Assembly: GCA_037974335.1 (NCBI GenBank) | Contig: CM075760.1 | Location: 15,494,059-15,558,058 of the forward strand | Source of the DNA: Prionace glauca | Taxonomy: Eukaryota > Chordata > Chondrichthyes > Carcharhiniformes > Carcharhinidae | Length of the DNA stretch: 64,000 nucleotides | Direction of reading: 5' to 3' | Shown: positions 53,932-64,000 of the stretch, piece after piece | Layout: each line of letters opens with the position of its first letter | How positions within the stretch are numbered: position 1 is the first letter of the stretch | Translations under genes and position numbers: made by a program | The notes under the pieces: generated by a model | What the model was told of the DNA's origin: nothing | What the model saw: the letters and a program-made list of their open reading frames with translations, nothing else | Database searches by the model: none

Positions 53932-56900
53932 GAACATAAGAACATAAGAAATAGGAGCAGGAGTAGGCCATCTGGCCCTTCGAGCCTGCCCCGCCATTCA
54001 ATAAGATCATGGCTGATCTGTCGTGACTCAGCTCCACCTTCTCGCCCTCTCCCCATAACCCTTAATCCCTTCTCTTATCAAAAACACATCAACCCGTTTC
54101 TTAAAAATATTTAGCGAGGCAGCCTCCACCACTTCAACAGGCAGAGAATTCCAGAGATTCACCACCCTTTGAGCGAAGAAGTTCCTCCTCAACTCTGTTC
54201 TAAACCGCCCCCCCCCCCTTTATCTTGAGGCTGTGCCCCCCCTAGTCCTACTGTCTTTTTTGAGCGGGAAGAGTCTCTTCACCTCTATCCTATCCATCCC
54301 ATTCATCATCTTATACGTCTCAATGAGATCTCCCCTCATTCTTCTAAACTCTAACGAGTACAAGCCTAGTTTATTCAGCCTCTCCTCATAGCTCAATCCC
54401 CTCAACTCCGGTATCAGCCGAGTAAACCTCCTCTGCACTCCCTCCAGGGCCAAAATATCCTTGCGCAGGTGCGGCGCCCAAAACTGCACACAGTACTCCA
54501 GCTGCGGCCTCACCAATGCCCTATACAGCTGCAGCAAGACCTCCCTACTTTTATATTCAATCCCCTTCGCTATGAAGGCCAGCATCCCATTCGCCTTCCT
54601 GACCACCTGCTGCACCTGCAAGCTGGGTTTTTGCGACTCATGCACAAGGACCCCGAGGTCCCTCTGCACCGTCGCCTGCTGCAGTTTTTCGCCCCGTAAG
54701 TAATAGTCCTTCCTACCATTCCTCCTACCAAAGTGGACCACCTCACACTTGCCAACATTAAATTCCATTTGCCATTTCCTGGCCCATTCGCCCAGCCTAT
54801 CTAGATCCTTCTGCAGACTCTCCACACCCTCCGCACAATTTGCCTTTCCCCCAATCTTGGTGTCATCAGCAAATTTCGACACCCTGCACTCGGTTCCCTC
54901 CTCCAGATCATCTATATAAATGGTAAATAGCTGAGGTCCCAGCACCGACCCCTGGGGCACCCCACTAGTCACCAACCGCCAATCCGAATAGCATCCATTG
55001 ACCCCGACTCTCTGCCTCCTATTTGACAACCAATCCTCTATCCACGCTAACACCCTACCCCCAACTCCATGTCCCCTGACCTTCTGCAATAACCTCTTGT
55101 GAGGTACCTTGTCAAACGCCTTCTGAAAATCCAGAAAGACCACATCCACCGGCTCTCCTCTATCCACTGCCCTAGACACATCCTCATAGAACTCCAGTAA
55201 ATTTGTCAGACACGACTTCCCTTTAATGAAACCGTGTTGCGTCCGCCCTATCAAGCAATTCCCCTCAAGATGCCTCGCTATTTCCTCCTTAATGACGGTT
55301 TCTAACATTTTACCTACCACAGACGTTAAACTAATCGGCCAGCTATTTACCATTTATATAGATGATCTGGAGGAGGGAACCGAGTGCAGGGTGTCGAAAT
55401 TTGCTGATGACACCAAGATTGGGGGAAAGGCAAATTGTGCGGAGGGTGTGGAGAGTCTGCAGAAGGATCTAGATAGGCTGGGCGAATGGGCCAGGAAATG
55501 GCAAATGGAATTTAATGTTGGCAAGTGTGAGGTGGTCCACTTTGGTAGGAGGAATGGTAGGAAGGACTATTACTTACGGGGCGAAAAACTGCAGCAGGCG
55601 ACGGTGCAGAGGGACCTCGGGGTCCTTGTGCATGAGTCGCAAAAACCCAGCTTGCAGGTGCAGCAGGTGGTCAGGAAGGCGAATGGGATGCTGGCCTTCA
55701 TAGCGAAGGGGATTGAATATAAAAGTAGGGAGGTCTTGCTGCAGCTGTATAGGGCATTGGTGAGGCCGCAGCTGGAGTACTGTGTGCAGTTTTGGGCGCC
55801 GCACCTGCGCAAGGATATTTTGGCCCTGGAGGGAGTGCAGAGGAGGTTTACTCGGCTGATACCGGAGTTGAGGGGATTGAGCTATGAGGAGAGGCTGAAT
55901 AAACTGGGCTTGTACTCGTTAGAGTTTAGAAGAATGAGGGGAGATCTCATTGAGACGTATAAGATGATGAATGGGATGGATAGGATAGAGGTGGAGAGAC
56001 TCTTCCCGCTCAAAAAAGACAGTAGGACTAGGGGGCACAGCCTCAAGATAAAGGGGGGGGCGGTTTAGAACAGAGTTGAGGAGGAACTTCTTCACTCAAA
56101 GGGTGGTGAATCTCTGGAATTCTCTGCCCGTTGAAGTGGTGGAGGCTGCCTCGCTAAATATTTTTAAGAAACGGGTTGATGGGTTTTTGATAAGAGAAGG
56201 GATTAAGGGTTATGGGGAGAGGGCGGGAAGGTGGAGCTGAGTCACGACAGATCAGCCATGATCTTATTGAATGGCGGGGCAGGCTCGAAGGGCCAGATGG
56301 CCTACTCCTGCTCCTATTTCTTATGTTCTTATAATTCCCCGCCTTTTGCCTGGCACCCTTCTTAAACAACGGCGTAACATTAGCCGTTTTCCAATCTTCC
56401 GGCACTTCCCGGGAATCCAGCGACGTCTGGAAAATAACCACCAAGGCATCCACTATCACCTCCGCCATTTCTTTCAGAACCCTCGGATGCATTCCATCCG
56501 GTCCTGGGGACTTGTCCACAATCAGCCCCTCCAGTCTGTCGAGCACCACCTCTCTAGTAACAGTAATGTCATTAAGACCCTCCAGTCCTACCACCTTTCC
56601 ATCGCTAACACCCGACAAATTATTCACGTCCTCCTCCGTGAAGACAGAAACAAAGAAGTTATTCAAGACCTTAGCCATATCCCTACCCCCTACCACTAGC
56701 TCCCCTTTCTCATCCTCTAAAGGACCAACGTTTACCCTCGCCAGCCTCTTCCCTTTTATATATTTATAAAAACTCTTGCTATCCTTTTTTATATTAAGTG
56801 CTAGCCCAGCCTCATAGCTTCTCCTACCCTCCTTTATCAATTTCTTTGTCAATCTTTGTTGACATTTAAACCTTTCCCAATCCTCTTCTCGCCCACTGCT

Positions 56901-57369
56901 CTTAGCTACTCTAAACTCCTCCGCTTTTAATTTAACACTTTCCTTCACCTCCTTCGTTATCCACGGCTTATTACCTCTCCTCCTACTGTCCTTTTTAACC
57001 ATCGGAATAAATTTCTGCTGAGCACCAAGAAAGATCTCCTTAAAGATCCTCCACTGCTCCTCAGCAGACCTACCTTCCAACGCGTTCCCCCAGTCCACAT
57101 TCGCCAATTCTTTTCTCATCCTACCATACTCCCTTCTATTCAAACAAAGGACGCGTGTCTGGGAACCCACTTTCTCCTCCTCCATCTGCACCAGAAACTC
57201 CACCATACAATGATCACTCTCTCCAAGAGGATCCTTCACCGCAAGGTCCCTAATTCTACCCGCCTCATTACATAGCACCAGATCCAAGATAGCTCGCTCC
57301 CTCGTCGGCTCCAACACACACTGTTCAAGGAAATTATCCCGACAGCATTCCAATTATCCCGACAGCATT
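53932..57369 (-). mobile_element. Longest CR1-clade LINE in the window (subfamily 1), interrupted
   Basis: Minus-strand element from the end of the endonuclease (DLVLCNEAGRIRDL, VKDPLGESDHCMVEFLVQ at about 57200-57320) through the linker and RT. SPGPDGMHPRVLKEMAEVIV is at about 56470-56530 and VTPLFKKGARQKAGNY at about 56336-56385. Coding resumes after the inserted copy with ISLTSVVGKMLETVIKEEIA at about 55265-55325, then VFLDFQKAFDKVPH and FADDTKIGG to the CR1 C-terminus. Coding is open over both main segments, with a C-run and frame change near 54210. The 5' end is truncated at 57369 and marked by a 20-bp tandem duplication. Young, as long stretches equal 14586-15907. Confidence 0.92.
55342..56335 (+). 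mobile_element. CR1 copy nested in opposite orientation (subfamily 1)
   Basis: 994 bp, 5' truncated inside RT (begins FTIYIDDLEEGTECRVSKFA) and carrying the complete subfamily-1 3' end (TTCTTATGTTCTTAT at 56321-56335). It sits between AATCGGCC and AATTCCCCGCC of the host LINE, with no more than TAT shared at the joints. It is almost identical to the host's own 3' part, giving a 0.98-kb inverted repeat with a spacer of about 0.4 kb. Confidence 0.92.
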
Positions 57370-57895
57370 TTACTATTAACAAAGTATTTTTAAGGGGAAT
57401 TTTTGAAATGACATTCTCAGACAAGTTAGATTTTCTAAACTCTGCATTTTCATAGCACTTCGAAAAGAACGGCAGGACGATAGAGACAGAGACCAGAAGA
57501 AAGAAGGTGGAACCCTGAAGATGTCAGAAAGAGAAAGAGGAACAGTGAGACGAAATAATTATTTCTGACTCTCATTTATTGGTGAGCCACTTCGATCGGT
57601 ACTGACAGAACTTCCAGGCATACCCCTGAAAAACGGCCTCAGTTTCTGAGTAACTGAAGCCAGTTTCTGATCTGGGTAACATTGCACATTAGATTGGAAG
57701 AATCAACACATCGAGAATAACCTGTATTTTCTGTCGAACTCGAAAGAATTACTATGTAGTCTCCTTATTCCTCACTGATAATAATGTTCTTGTTGTGTGT
57801 TGAGTCTCTGTACAGTCAGTGTGTTATTTAGGAGTTCTGTTTAATTTCTGACTTTTGGAACAGTTTGTACTTGTGTTACAAGAACCAATAGTTAT
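57370..57895. other. No gene seen
   Basis: Possible upstream flank (leader intron or promoter) of the V pseudogene that follows; no clear leader exon found. Confidence 0.35.
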
Positions 57896-57896
57896 G

Positions 57897-58188
57897 ATTT
57901 GTTGTCCAGGCTCCTTCTGAATTAACAATTCAAGAAGGACAGAGCACAATACCGGACTGTGGTTAGTCAACAACCTACCGTGAACCAACTCTGTTCTGGT
58001 ATATCCAGGTCCTTTATACTCAATAAGAATGCAGTGCGGATACTTATCTCAAGATTTGCCAAACTTTCTACTGTTTGCACAAAGGAAACAAAACTGCTCA
58101 TTTAAGTATTCTGGGGCTCTTCTCTCTGGCAACGCTGTGTATTTCTGGACCACTGCTGTCGAGGTTGAGCCGTTCCCGGACAAAACCC
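57897..58188 (+). pseudogene. TCR alpha/delta-like V segment, pseudogene
   Basis: Decayed V exon of the Ig superfamily. FR1 reads VVQAPSELTIQEGQSTIPDC from 57901, keeping the first Cys, and TLFWYIQ keeps the core Trp of FR2. FR3 appears in a different frame as FKYSGALLSGNAVYFW, where the second conserved Cys (104) has become Trp at 58146-58148. At least two in-frame stops (TAG after the first Cys, TAA in FR2) and more than one frame change make it non-functional. A nonamer ACAAAACCC at 58180-58188 survives 23 bp after a poor heptamer (about 58150-58156). Same orientation as the two better V segments downstream. Confidence 0.75.
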
Positions 58189-58275
58189 CAGACTGGGAGT
58201 TCCAGCAAGCTGCCACCAGAGGGAGCTCTCACACCGATGAACAGATTCACCTTACACTGAGAGAATCACATGCGC

Positions 58276-58359
58276 CTTCCTAAAACACAGTAAAAAGTCT
58301 GACAACACCAGGTTTTAGTCCAACCGATTTATTTGATAATATTCTCACTTCCTAAAACA
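58276..58359 (+). repeat. Minimal Penelope-derived insertion (60 bp) with 12-bp TSD
   Basis: Insertion 58288-58347 between exact direct repeats CTTCCTAAAACA (58276-58287 and 58348-58359). The 60 inserted bases equal the left arm of the fold-back element at 25397-25569 without a visible difference. Confidence 0.88.
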
Positions 58360-58650
58360 TCAGTGCAGGACACAACCTCAACAAGAGGAAAGGAACATTT
58401 GACGAATTATATTACTTAATTTCAACGCAGTTGAGCTCGCTGATCTTCTTATATTTTTCTGATCTCTTTTGTTTAGCAATTGTCTTTTGATTCAGTTTCC
58501 GTGCCTGTCAAGTATTCTTCAACTCAATCCCCATCAGGTGCTGAAGTATTTTTACCACGGCCTGTTCTCTGGGTTTATTTGATCCGAGAGTTTAGCTGCT
58601 TCAGAGAAAGTGTATACACAACGAGGAAATTTCGCATGGAAGTGACTGTG

Positions 58651-59141
58651 ACCTTTAAAATATGATGTGAAGAAACAGATCATATACAGACACAAACTCA
58701 ATTTACAAGATAATAGTTGGAATGCGATCTTCACATGTAATCAAGTCTGAAAGGTACAGGCAGTGGGAGTGGAGAGAGGGCCAAACACAAGTTAAAGTGG
58801 TATGTATTGTCTCCTAGGATAGTCAGTGAGATTTTGCAAGCCCAGGCAAGTCGTGGGAGTTACAGATAGTATGACATGGACCAAGATCCCGGTTGAGTCC
58901 TCATGTGTGCGGAATTTGGCTGTTAGTTTCTGCTCAGCGATTCTATGTTGTGTGTCGTGGAGGCCACCATGGAGAACGCTTACCAGAAGATCAGAGGCTG
59001 AATGCCCGTGACTGCTAAAGTGTTCACGAACAGGAAGGGAACACTCCTGCCTGGTGATTATCGAGCGGTGTACATTCGTTGTCGTAGCGTCTGCATGGTC
59101 TCTCCACTGGTGTTGAGAGACTTCTTACTACCTTTAAAATA
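58651..59141 (-). repeat. Penelope-like GIY-YIG fragment (467 bp) with 12-bp TSD
   Basis: Insertion 58663-59129 between exact direct repeats ACCTTTAAAATA (58651-58662 and 59130-59141). Most of it is minus-strand 3' sequence including the end of the GIY-YIG nuclease (GETMQTLRQRM near 59060-59105). The right end switches to a 20-bp plus-oriented piece of the tail (TGGTGTTGAGAGACTTCTTA). Broken remnant of a Penelope-like retroelement. Confidence 0.82.
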
Positions 59142-60440
59142 GATATTGAGAATAGAATTCCCCCAATAAACTTCAGAATGTTTCCTTAATGCTGGAAGGT
59201 TTGTGTTGCTGAGTAACCCAGAATTTGCAGCTGCTAATTTACAGAGAAGGGTTACATTCCTGCAACCCCATCTGGAAAAGTGCACCGTTCCCCTATCGAG
59301 ATGCCGAAAGCAGCCCAGCTCGAGTTGTTTTCTTTCAATATCAGCCAGCTCACTACTGAGAGATCTCACAGACTCATAGCGACATAATGACTGACGTAGC
59401 AGGAAACTTGTGTTGATCCCAGGTTAATGAGACCTCTCGTGTGTTGCTGACAGTCACATTGCTGTTGCATCTGCCCGCGATGTTGTGCAACCCGCAGCAA
59501 ACAGGGTTCAACTATATTTAAATGCTGTCTTTGTACAACAGTCAGACTGCTTTCCATCACTGTGAGTCCCAGCGATAGCACAGCGTCAATCAGCTACATA
59601 CCCGTCAAATTGATGAATTTACTCGGTACCTGAAACTCGAAAAAGAAACGGATATACCTTTACCAAATATCGAGTTTTTCCTCAATATAAACAGGGGCTT
59701 TGTATCTGGATGTTGCCGGTACCAGTATAAGTTGTACTTGCTTATTGTTACATTATAAGTACAAATAAAGTCACTGTTTCTCCTTCCGCCTCTAATTCTG
59801 AGGATAGTGACTGAGTGATAGAATCGCCATGGCTCAGGCCTGGAAAAAAAAAGTGTCCGAACGGAAATAGATCAGACAGACTGAATATTTAGTTCAGTTT
59901 TAAACCATGTTTATATAATGAAAGTCAATATGAAATGTGTTTGATTCACAGTTCCCCGTTAGGAATAGTCCCCAAACAACCCAAATGCCTCATTGTCGCT
60001 CTGCATAAGGGGGAGTTGGATATTTGAAGACAAAATTTCCAAACTTCATCCTGTATATTTTGCTGCCTGCCGTGTCTCGGGAGGTTCTCACTGCATTTCC
60101 CTGTCTCCGGGGTGGTGCTGTGGGGTTAGTAGTTGGTGAGCTGGCTGCCAGTGAATGGATTCACCCTGAGCTGGGTTCAGTCAATGTTCTGATCAGACGA
60201 AATAGTTTCCTAGGTAGACACGTGGGACGAGATTTGTAACCGGAAACATGGGGTTACTGATGGGGTTTATTTATTCCGGCTTCAATTCTCTATGTCAGAT
60301 TCCAGTAGAATCGATATCCATGAGCGAGTCTCAGCTTCTTTCATCAGGTCGACAGAGGGGCGCCTCAGTTATAATTGGAGCGCGTTTGTGAATCCTTATT
60401 AATCCTTGTGATGAGATCCATATTCTAATTCTACACTAAA
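59142..60440. other. No gene assigned
   Basis: A faint V-like FR3 string (FSFNISQLTTE near 59325-59360) is too short to call. The rest, including DNA just upstream of the next V segment, shows no leader exon or TATA box I would defend. Confidence 0.35.
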
Positions 60441-60485
60441 CTCCCTGGACAATTGTTTCAACAGAAGTTTGATGTGATCTGTAAA

Positions 60486-60857
60486 ATGCTCCGAATTTAC
60501 AGATTCTCTTTGCTGTTTTTCACTCTGACCTGCACTGGGGTGACTGGAGCAGATGAGGTGACGCAGCTCCCTCGGCGGATGGTTGTGAATGAAGGGGGAA
60601 CCGTATCCATGAACTGTACCACGGCCATTGATTTTTACAGCTTGCATTGGTACAGACAGTCCCCGAATCAGCCACCGCTGTATCTGGTGACGGCCAGAAA
60701 AGAATCCGATGAAAGCCAGAGGATCACTGCCTCAATCGGCGGAGGCAACAAATTCAGCGCCCTGACTGTGAGAGATGCCGGAGTTACAGACACCGCCACC
60801 TATCTCTGTGCCGTGAGGCACAATGTGACAAACACAGGGAGATCCCATACAAAAACC
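60486..60857 (+). CDS. TCR alpha/delta-like V segment with 23-RSS
   Basis: Germline V gene of an antigen receptor, coding 60486-60818 (111 codons). ATG at 60486 opens a hydrophobic leader (MLRIYRFSLLFFTLTCTGVTG), then the V domain: first Cys in SMNCTT, an NCT glycosylation sequon, core Trp in LHWYRQSP, hydrophobic FSALTVRDAG, DTATYLCAVR ending at the second Cys. The recombination signal follows directly: heptamer CACAATG (60819-60825), exactly 23 bp, nonamer ACAAAAACC (60849-60857, full consensus). YLCAV and WYRQ favour TRAV/TRDV over TRB or IGH. Odd point: the leader and V domain are one open exon, with no leader intron; alternatively an acceptor at GGAGCAG (60560-60566) joins an unseen leader exon. 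Confidence 0.85.
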
Positions 60858-61260
60858 TGCACCGACTGCGAGAGACATCCTGGAGTATCGGTAGAGTGGT
60901 GGAATTATAAAATAAACCCATTAACAAACGAAATGAACGCAACGCAAAATAAAATATAGAATCTACTGATTAACATTCCGTCAGAAATGAAGGTAGATGA
61001 AAACAGAGATGGAGAAGGGAGAAGGGACACGGAAGCCGGAATGAGTGAGCAGCAATTGGAATTAGAAAAGTTGAATCTTCCTAGAGAAGTGGACAGAAAA
61101 TGAGGAAATTATTGAAAAAGAAGTGGAAGACATTGAAAAAGAAAACACTTAGCGTGATAGATTAAAGGTCAGATAAATAAAGAGAAACTTTAACAAAGTA
61201 GATTGGGATTTTTGTTTAACATTACTAATATTTACTTGTTATTTAAATAGTTCAATTTTC

Positions 61261-62285
61261 TGAAACGTGTCAGTCACCAGTGGGGTGCCCCAGGGATCTG
61301 TTCTGGGACCCTTGCTGTTTGTCATTTTCATAAATGACCTGGATGAGGAAGTGGAGGGATGGGTTAGCAAGTTCGCTGATGACACGAAGGTCGGTGGTGT
61401 TGTGGATGGTCTGGAAGGATGTCAAAAGTTGCAGCAGGACATAGATAGGATGCAGGAATGGGCGGAGAAGTGGCAGATGGACTTCAACGCGGATAAATGT
61501 GTAGTCGTCCATTTCGGCAGAACCAACGGGATGAACGAGTACACTATCAAGGGCAGGAGTCTTAGTAGCGTTGAAGAGCAGAAGGATCTCGGGGTCCGGG
61601 TCCACAGGACTCTTAAATCGGCCTCGCAGGTGGAGGAGGTGGTCAAGAAGGCGTATGGTGTACTGGCCTTCATTAATCGAGGGATTGAGTTTAGGAGTCG
61701 GGAGGTAATGCTGCAACTTTACAGGACCCTTGTCAGGCCTCATTTGGAGTACTGTGCGCAGTTCTGGTCGCCTCACTATAGGAAAGACGTAGAAGCTATT
61801 GAAAGGGTGCAGAGGAGATTTACAAGGATGTTGCCTGGACTGGGAGGCTTGCCTTATGAAGATAGGTTGAGGGAGCTGGGACTCTTTTCCCTAGAGAGGC
61901 GAAGGTTGAGAGGCGACCTGATAGAAGTTTATAAAATGTTGAGAGGAATAGATAGGGTGGACTCTCAGAGGCTATTTCCCCGGGTTGAAATGGTCGCTAC
62001 GAGAGGACACAGATTTAAGGTGCGGGGAGGGAAGTACAGAGGTGATGTTAGGGGTAAGTTTTTCACTCAGAGGGTGGTGAGTGAATGGAATCGGCTGCCG
62101 TCATCGGTGGTGGAGGCGAACTCGCTGGGGTCTTTTAAAAGACTTCTGGATGAGTATATGGGGTTTAATGGGATTGGGGGTTATAGATAGGTCTATAGAT
62201 TGGTGGGGTTGATGTGATCGGCGCAACTCGAGGGCCGAAGGGCCTGTTTGTGCTCTAATGTTCTATGTTCTATGTGTCACCGAAA
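61261..62285 (+). mobile_element. Young CR1-clade LINE RT half (subfamily 2)
   Basis: 5'-truncated copy with an uninterrupted frame to 62190: SGVPQGSVLGPLLFVIFIND, catalytic FADDTKVGG, VRPHLEYCAQFWSPHYRKD, RRRLRGDLIEVYKMLRGIDR, FFTQRVVSEWNRLPSSVVE. Tail GGGCCGAAGGGCCTGTTTGTG and TTCTATGTTCTATG. It lies between two V segments in the same orientation. A better-preserved relative of 3453-4425. Confidence 0.92.
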
Positions 62286-62349
62286 GAGCAACCATTGGAA
62301 ATCGCTCTATTGATAAATTTGGGCTTTGCTCATGATCCCGCCTAAAGCA

Positions 62350-62425
62350 TTTTCAAATAAACTTCATTGCAGTGTTAATGTAATCCTCCTTGTAACACCG
62401 ATAAATAAACATTAAAACAAAAAAA
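62350..62425 (+). mobile_element. SINE tail fragment (type A)
   Basis: AAATAAACTTCATTGCAGTG to GATAAATAAACATTAAAAC is the plus-strand end of a type-A SINE, without head or core. Confidence 0.55.
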
Positions 62426-62429
62426 ACAT

Positions 62430-63450
62430 GGAGAACCAGCTACAGATGGTATTAAACAGATACAGACTTCGAGGTTTATTTACAAGAAGCAGGTTTCAGA
62501 ACACAAGGCGTTACATGTAAGCCTGCACACATCATTGTCGACAACACAGTTCAAACACACATGGGTCCGTTCAGTGACTCTTCAAACCTTTAGCGTTAAC
62601 CTCAGTGATAGTGTTTAAGAGAGACTGGGAAAGATGGTGAGGGAATGAGAGAGCATTATACTCAGCGGAGAATTGAGCAAATGGGGGTATTTTCTGTGGA
62701 GCAGCAATTCTGTTCAGAAGTGATTGTCAGACTTGTATCCAATCAAGGCAGGTTTGGAAAAGGTTGAAAAGGAGCAGAGACAATCGGCTCGCCCCTCAAT
62801 GCGTTACTGGATGGCGGTATTTCCCCTGATCTTTATGCAGTGGAGGGAGCGATTAGCAGACTGCGGTTTGAGCAGTCGACTCTTAGAGGATTCGATGGCT
62901 CATGCCAAACTGTAATGGGGATAATCTATAAGTAATTTTCAGAGACAAGTGGATAAATATTTGACCAGCAAATGGAAATTTTAAGAATATATGATACATT
63001 GAATGCAAGTGCCGATAAAGAATAAGTGGATAACCCATCAACCGAGATAGTACGTCAGCAATGGGCCGAGAGGTCTGTTAGTGCTATAACAGTTTACAAT
63101 TTCAAGATTATGCACGGCTCTTTTCAATTAGAAAGACGCCAGAGCACAATTCTTGCAAAACAATTTACTTTGTTGCTGCAGTGAGGAAGGAGATGCTCGG
63201 AAGCAGTGACGGTTCAAGTGATTTCTGGTTTGAGAAACAGCCAATTGCTGAGTGGCACCGTGAGAAACGTCAGATACCGATATCCCATAATTATCCAATC
63301 GGTGACAGTGTGGCCCTTGGGTCACACATTGAATGGGGGAATGTGAAGCTCTCGCCTCTCCTCTCCCTCCCCAACATTCAGAGTCTGGGCCTCGGCAGCA
63401 AGTCCCAGTTTAGAGAGTAGATCCTGATTGATGCTCTTGTGTATCTTCAT
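62430..63450. other. No gene assigned
   Basis: A decayed LINE-like tail (GGGCCGAGAGGTCTGTTAGTG near 63063-63083). A leader-like peptide MRYWMAVFPLIFMQ at 62799-62840 has no donor after it. Nothing else recognised. Confidence 0.35.
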
Positions 63451-63455
63451 CAATC

Positions 63456-63891
63456 ATGAAGAGAAATCCCCTCAAAGAGTTATTTCCAGTTGGAGCTCTG
63501 ATGCTGCTGATATTGTGTGAGTTTATTGATTTACTCAGACTGATTATTTTTAACAATCTCTTCGTAACGTATAGTTTATGATTGATTTTCTTCTGTTCAC
63601 AGACGTTCAGTGTGAGGATCAGAGCTCCCATCCTGAGCAGGTCGTGTCTCGGGAAGGGGAGAGGGTTGAATTCAAGTGTCGGCTCTCTGTTGCTACAGGC
63701 GATGCAATAGCCTGGTACAGACAAACACTGAGAGAACCTCCGGCATTTATCGCCTCCATTTACCAGGGGAATTCGACCAAAGGAAGTTACACACTGTCCT
63801 TTGACCGAGTAAAGAATTCCTACACCATGTCTATAGATGGGACCGCGGTTCTGTTCTCCGGAATGTATCTCTGTGCGAAGCAGACACAGTG
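63456..63891 (+). CDS. TCR V segment (delta/alpha-like), two exons, weak RSS
   Basis: Leader exon 63456-63516 (MKRNPLKELFPVGALMLLIL plus one base) ends at a gtgagt donor. An 86-bp intron closes with TTCTGTTCACAG, and the V exon runs 63603-63884. Spliced in phase 1 it reads LYVQCEDQSSHPEQ at the joint. Hallmarks: first Cys in EFKCRL, AWYRQT, NST sequon, and SGMYLCAKQ with the second Cys. FR3 is unusual, with GTAVLFSGMYLC in place of the common D-S/T-A before the Cys. The heptamer CACAGTG at 63885-63891 is perfect, but 23 bp later the bases are GTGATATTC, a very poor nonamer, so recombination may be inefficient. Subgroup could be delta- or gamma-like; locus assignment leans on the neighbour. 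Confidence 0.8.
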
Positions 63892-64000
63892 AGACAAAGA
63901 GCGGATCCCCTGTTGTGATATTCAGTTCACTGCCCTGTCTCCGCTCCACTTTTAAGTTTTCTGCAAACCAGAAATGCCATTAATATTCTTCAATGTTACT

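Noticed and set aside
59160-59380. Possible V FR3 fragment (FSFNISQLTTE)
   Set aside because: Too short, no conserved Cys or Trp and no recombination signal.
62799-62840. Leader-like peptide MRYWMAVFPLIFMQ as a V leader exon
   Set aside because: No splice donor at its end and no V exon within the next 600 bp that lacks its own leader.

Overview
The window reads as vertebrate nuclear DNA, most likely from a cartilaginous fish (shark or ray). The evidence is split genes with GT/AG introns, eukaryotic Pol III tRNA genes, C2H2 zinc-finger exons that open with MGKP, T-cell receptor V segments with 23-bp-spacer recombination signals, and dense CR1-clade LINEs, tRNA-derived SINEs and Penelope-like retroelements. 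The species assignment is inference; I could not search a database.

Layout. 0.1-5.5 kb: a two-exon GPR139-like receptor (+) whose 4.2-kb intron holds a Penelope-like unit, two LINE pieces and a SINE. 5.5-10.5 kb: GA-rich DNA and a LINE graveyard, including an old CR1 interrupted by at least two later insertions. 10.8-11.3 kb: a minisatellite that recurs inverted at 30.7-31.9 kb. 11.5-19.7 kb: a small tRNA cluster (Lys-CUU, Glu-CUC, Asn-GUU, Gly-CCC, Gln-CUG) with an Arg-like and a Glu-like tRNA pseudogene, interspersed with young LINE copies. 21.0-34.2 kb: several CpG/CCAAT/YY1-type promoter-like blocks without obvious coding exons, SINEs, fold-back Penelope-derived insertions, minisatellites and one Ty3/Gypsy fossil. 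34.4-49.1 kb: a C2H2 zinc-finger cluster with one intact 10-finger exon (+), one decayed array (+), one intact 11-finger exon (-), several dead fragments and a CpG promoter next to a 74-bp minisatellite. 49-57.4 kb: tRNA-like relics and LINEs, including a large near-perfect inverted LINE repeat. 57.9-63.9 kb: three TCR alpha/delta-like V segments, all on +, one of them dead.

No operon-like co-operation is expected. The host units are an orphan GPCR, a tRNA set, tandem zinc-finger repressor candidates, and the edge of a TCR V array whose D, J and C parts would lie outside the window.

The most unusual signal is a set of seven short insertions built from one Penelope-like 3' end. They are head-to-head, hairpin or single-arm in form, each is bounded by a direct repeat of 12-14 bp, and they run from 60 to 832 bp. 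They look like a non-autonomous fold-back family mobilised by the Penelope-like machinery.
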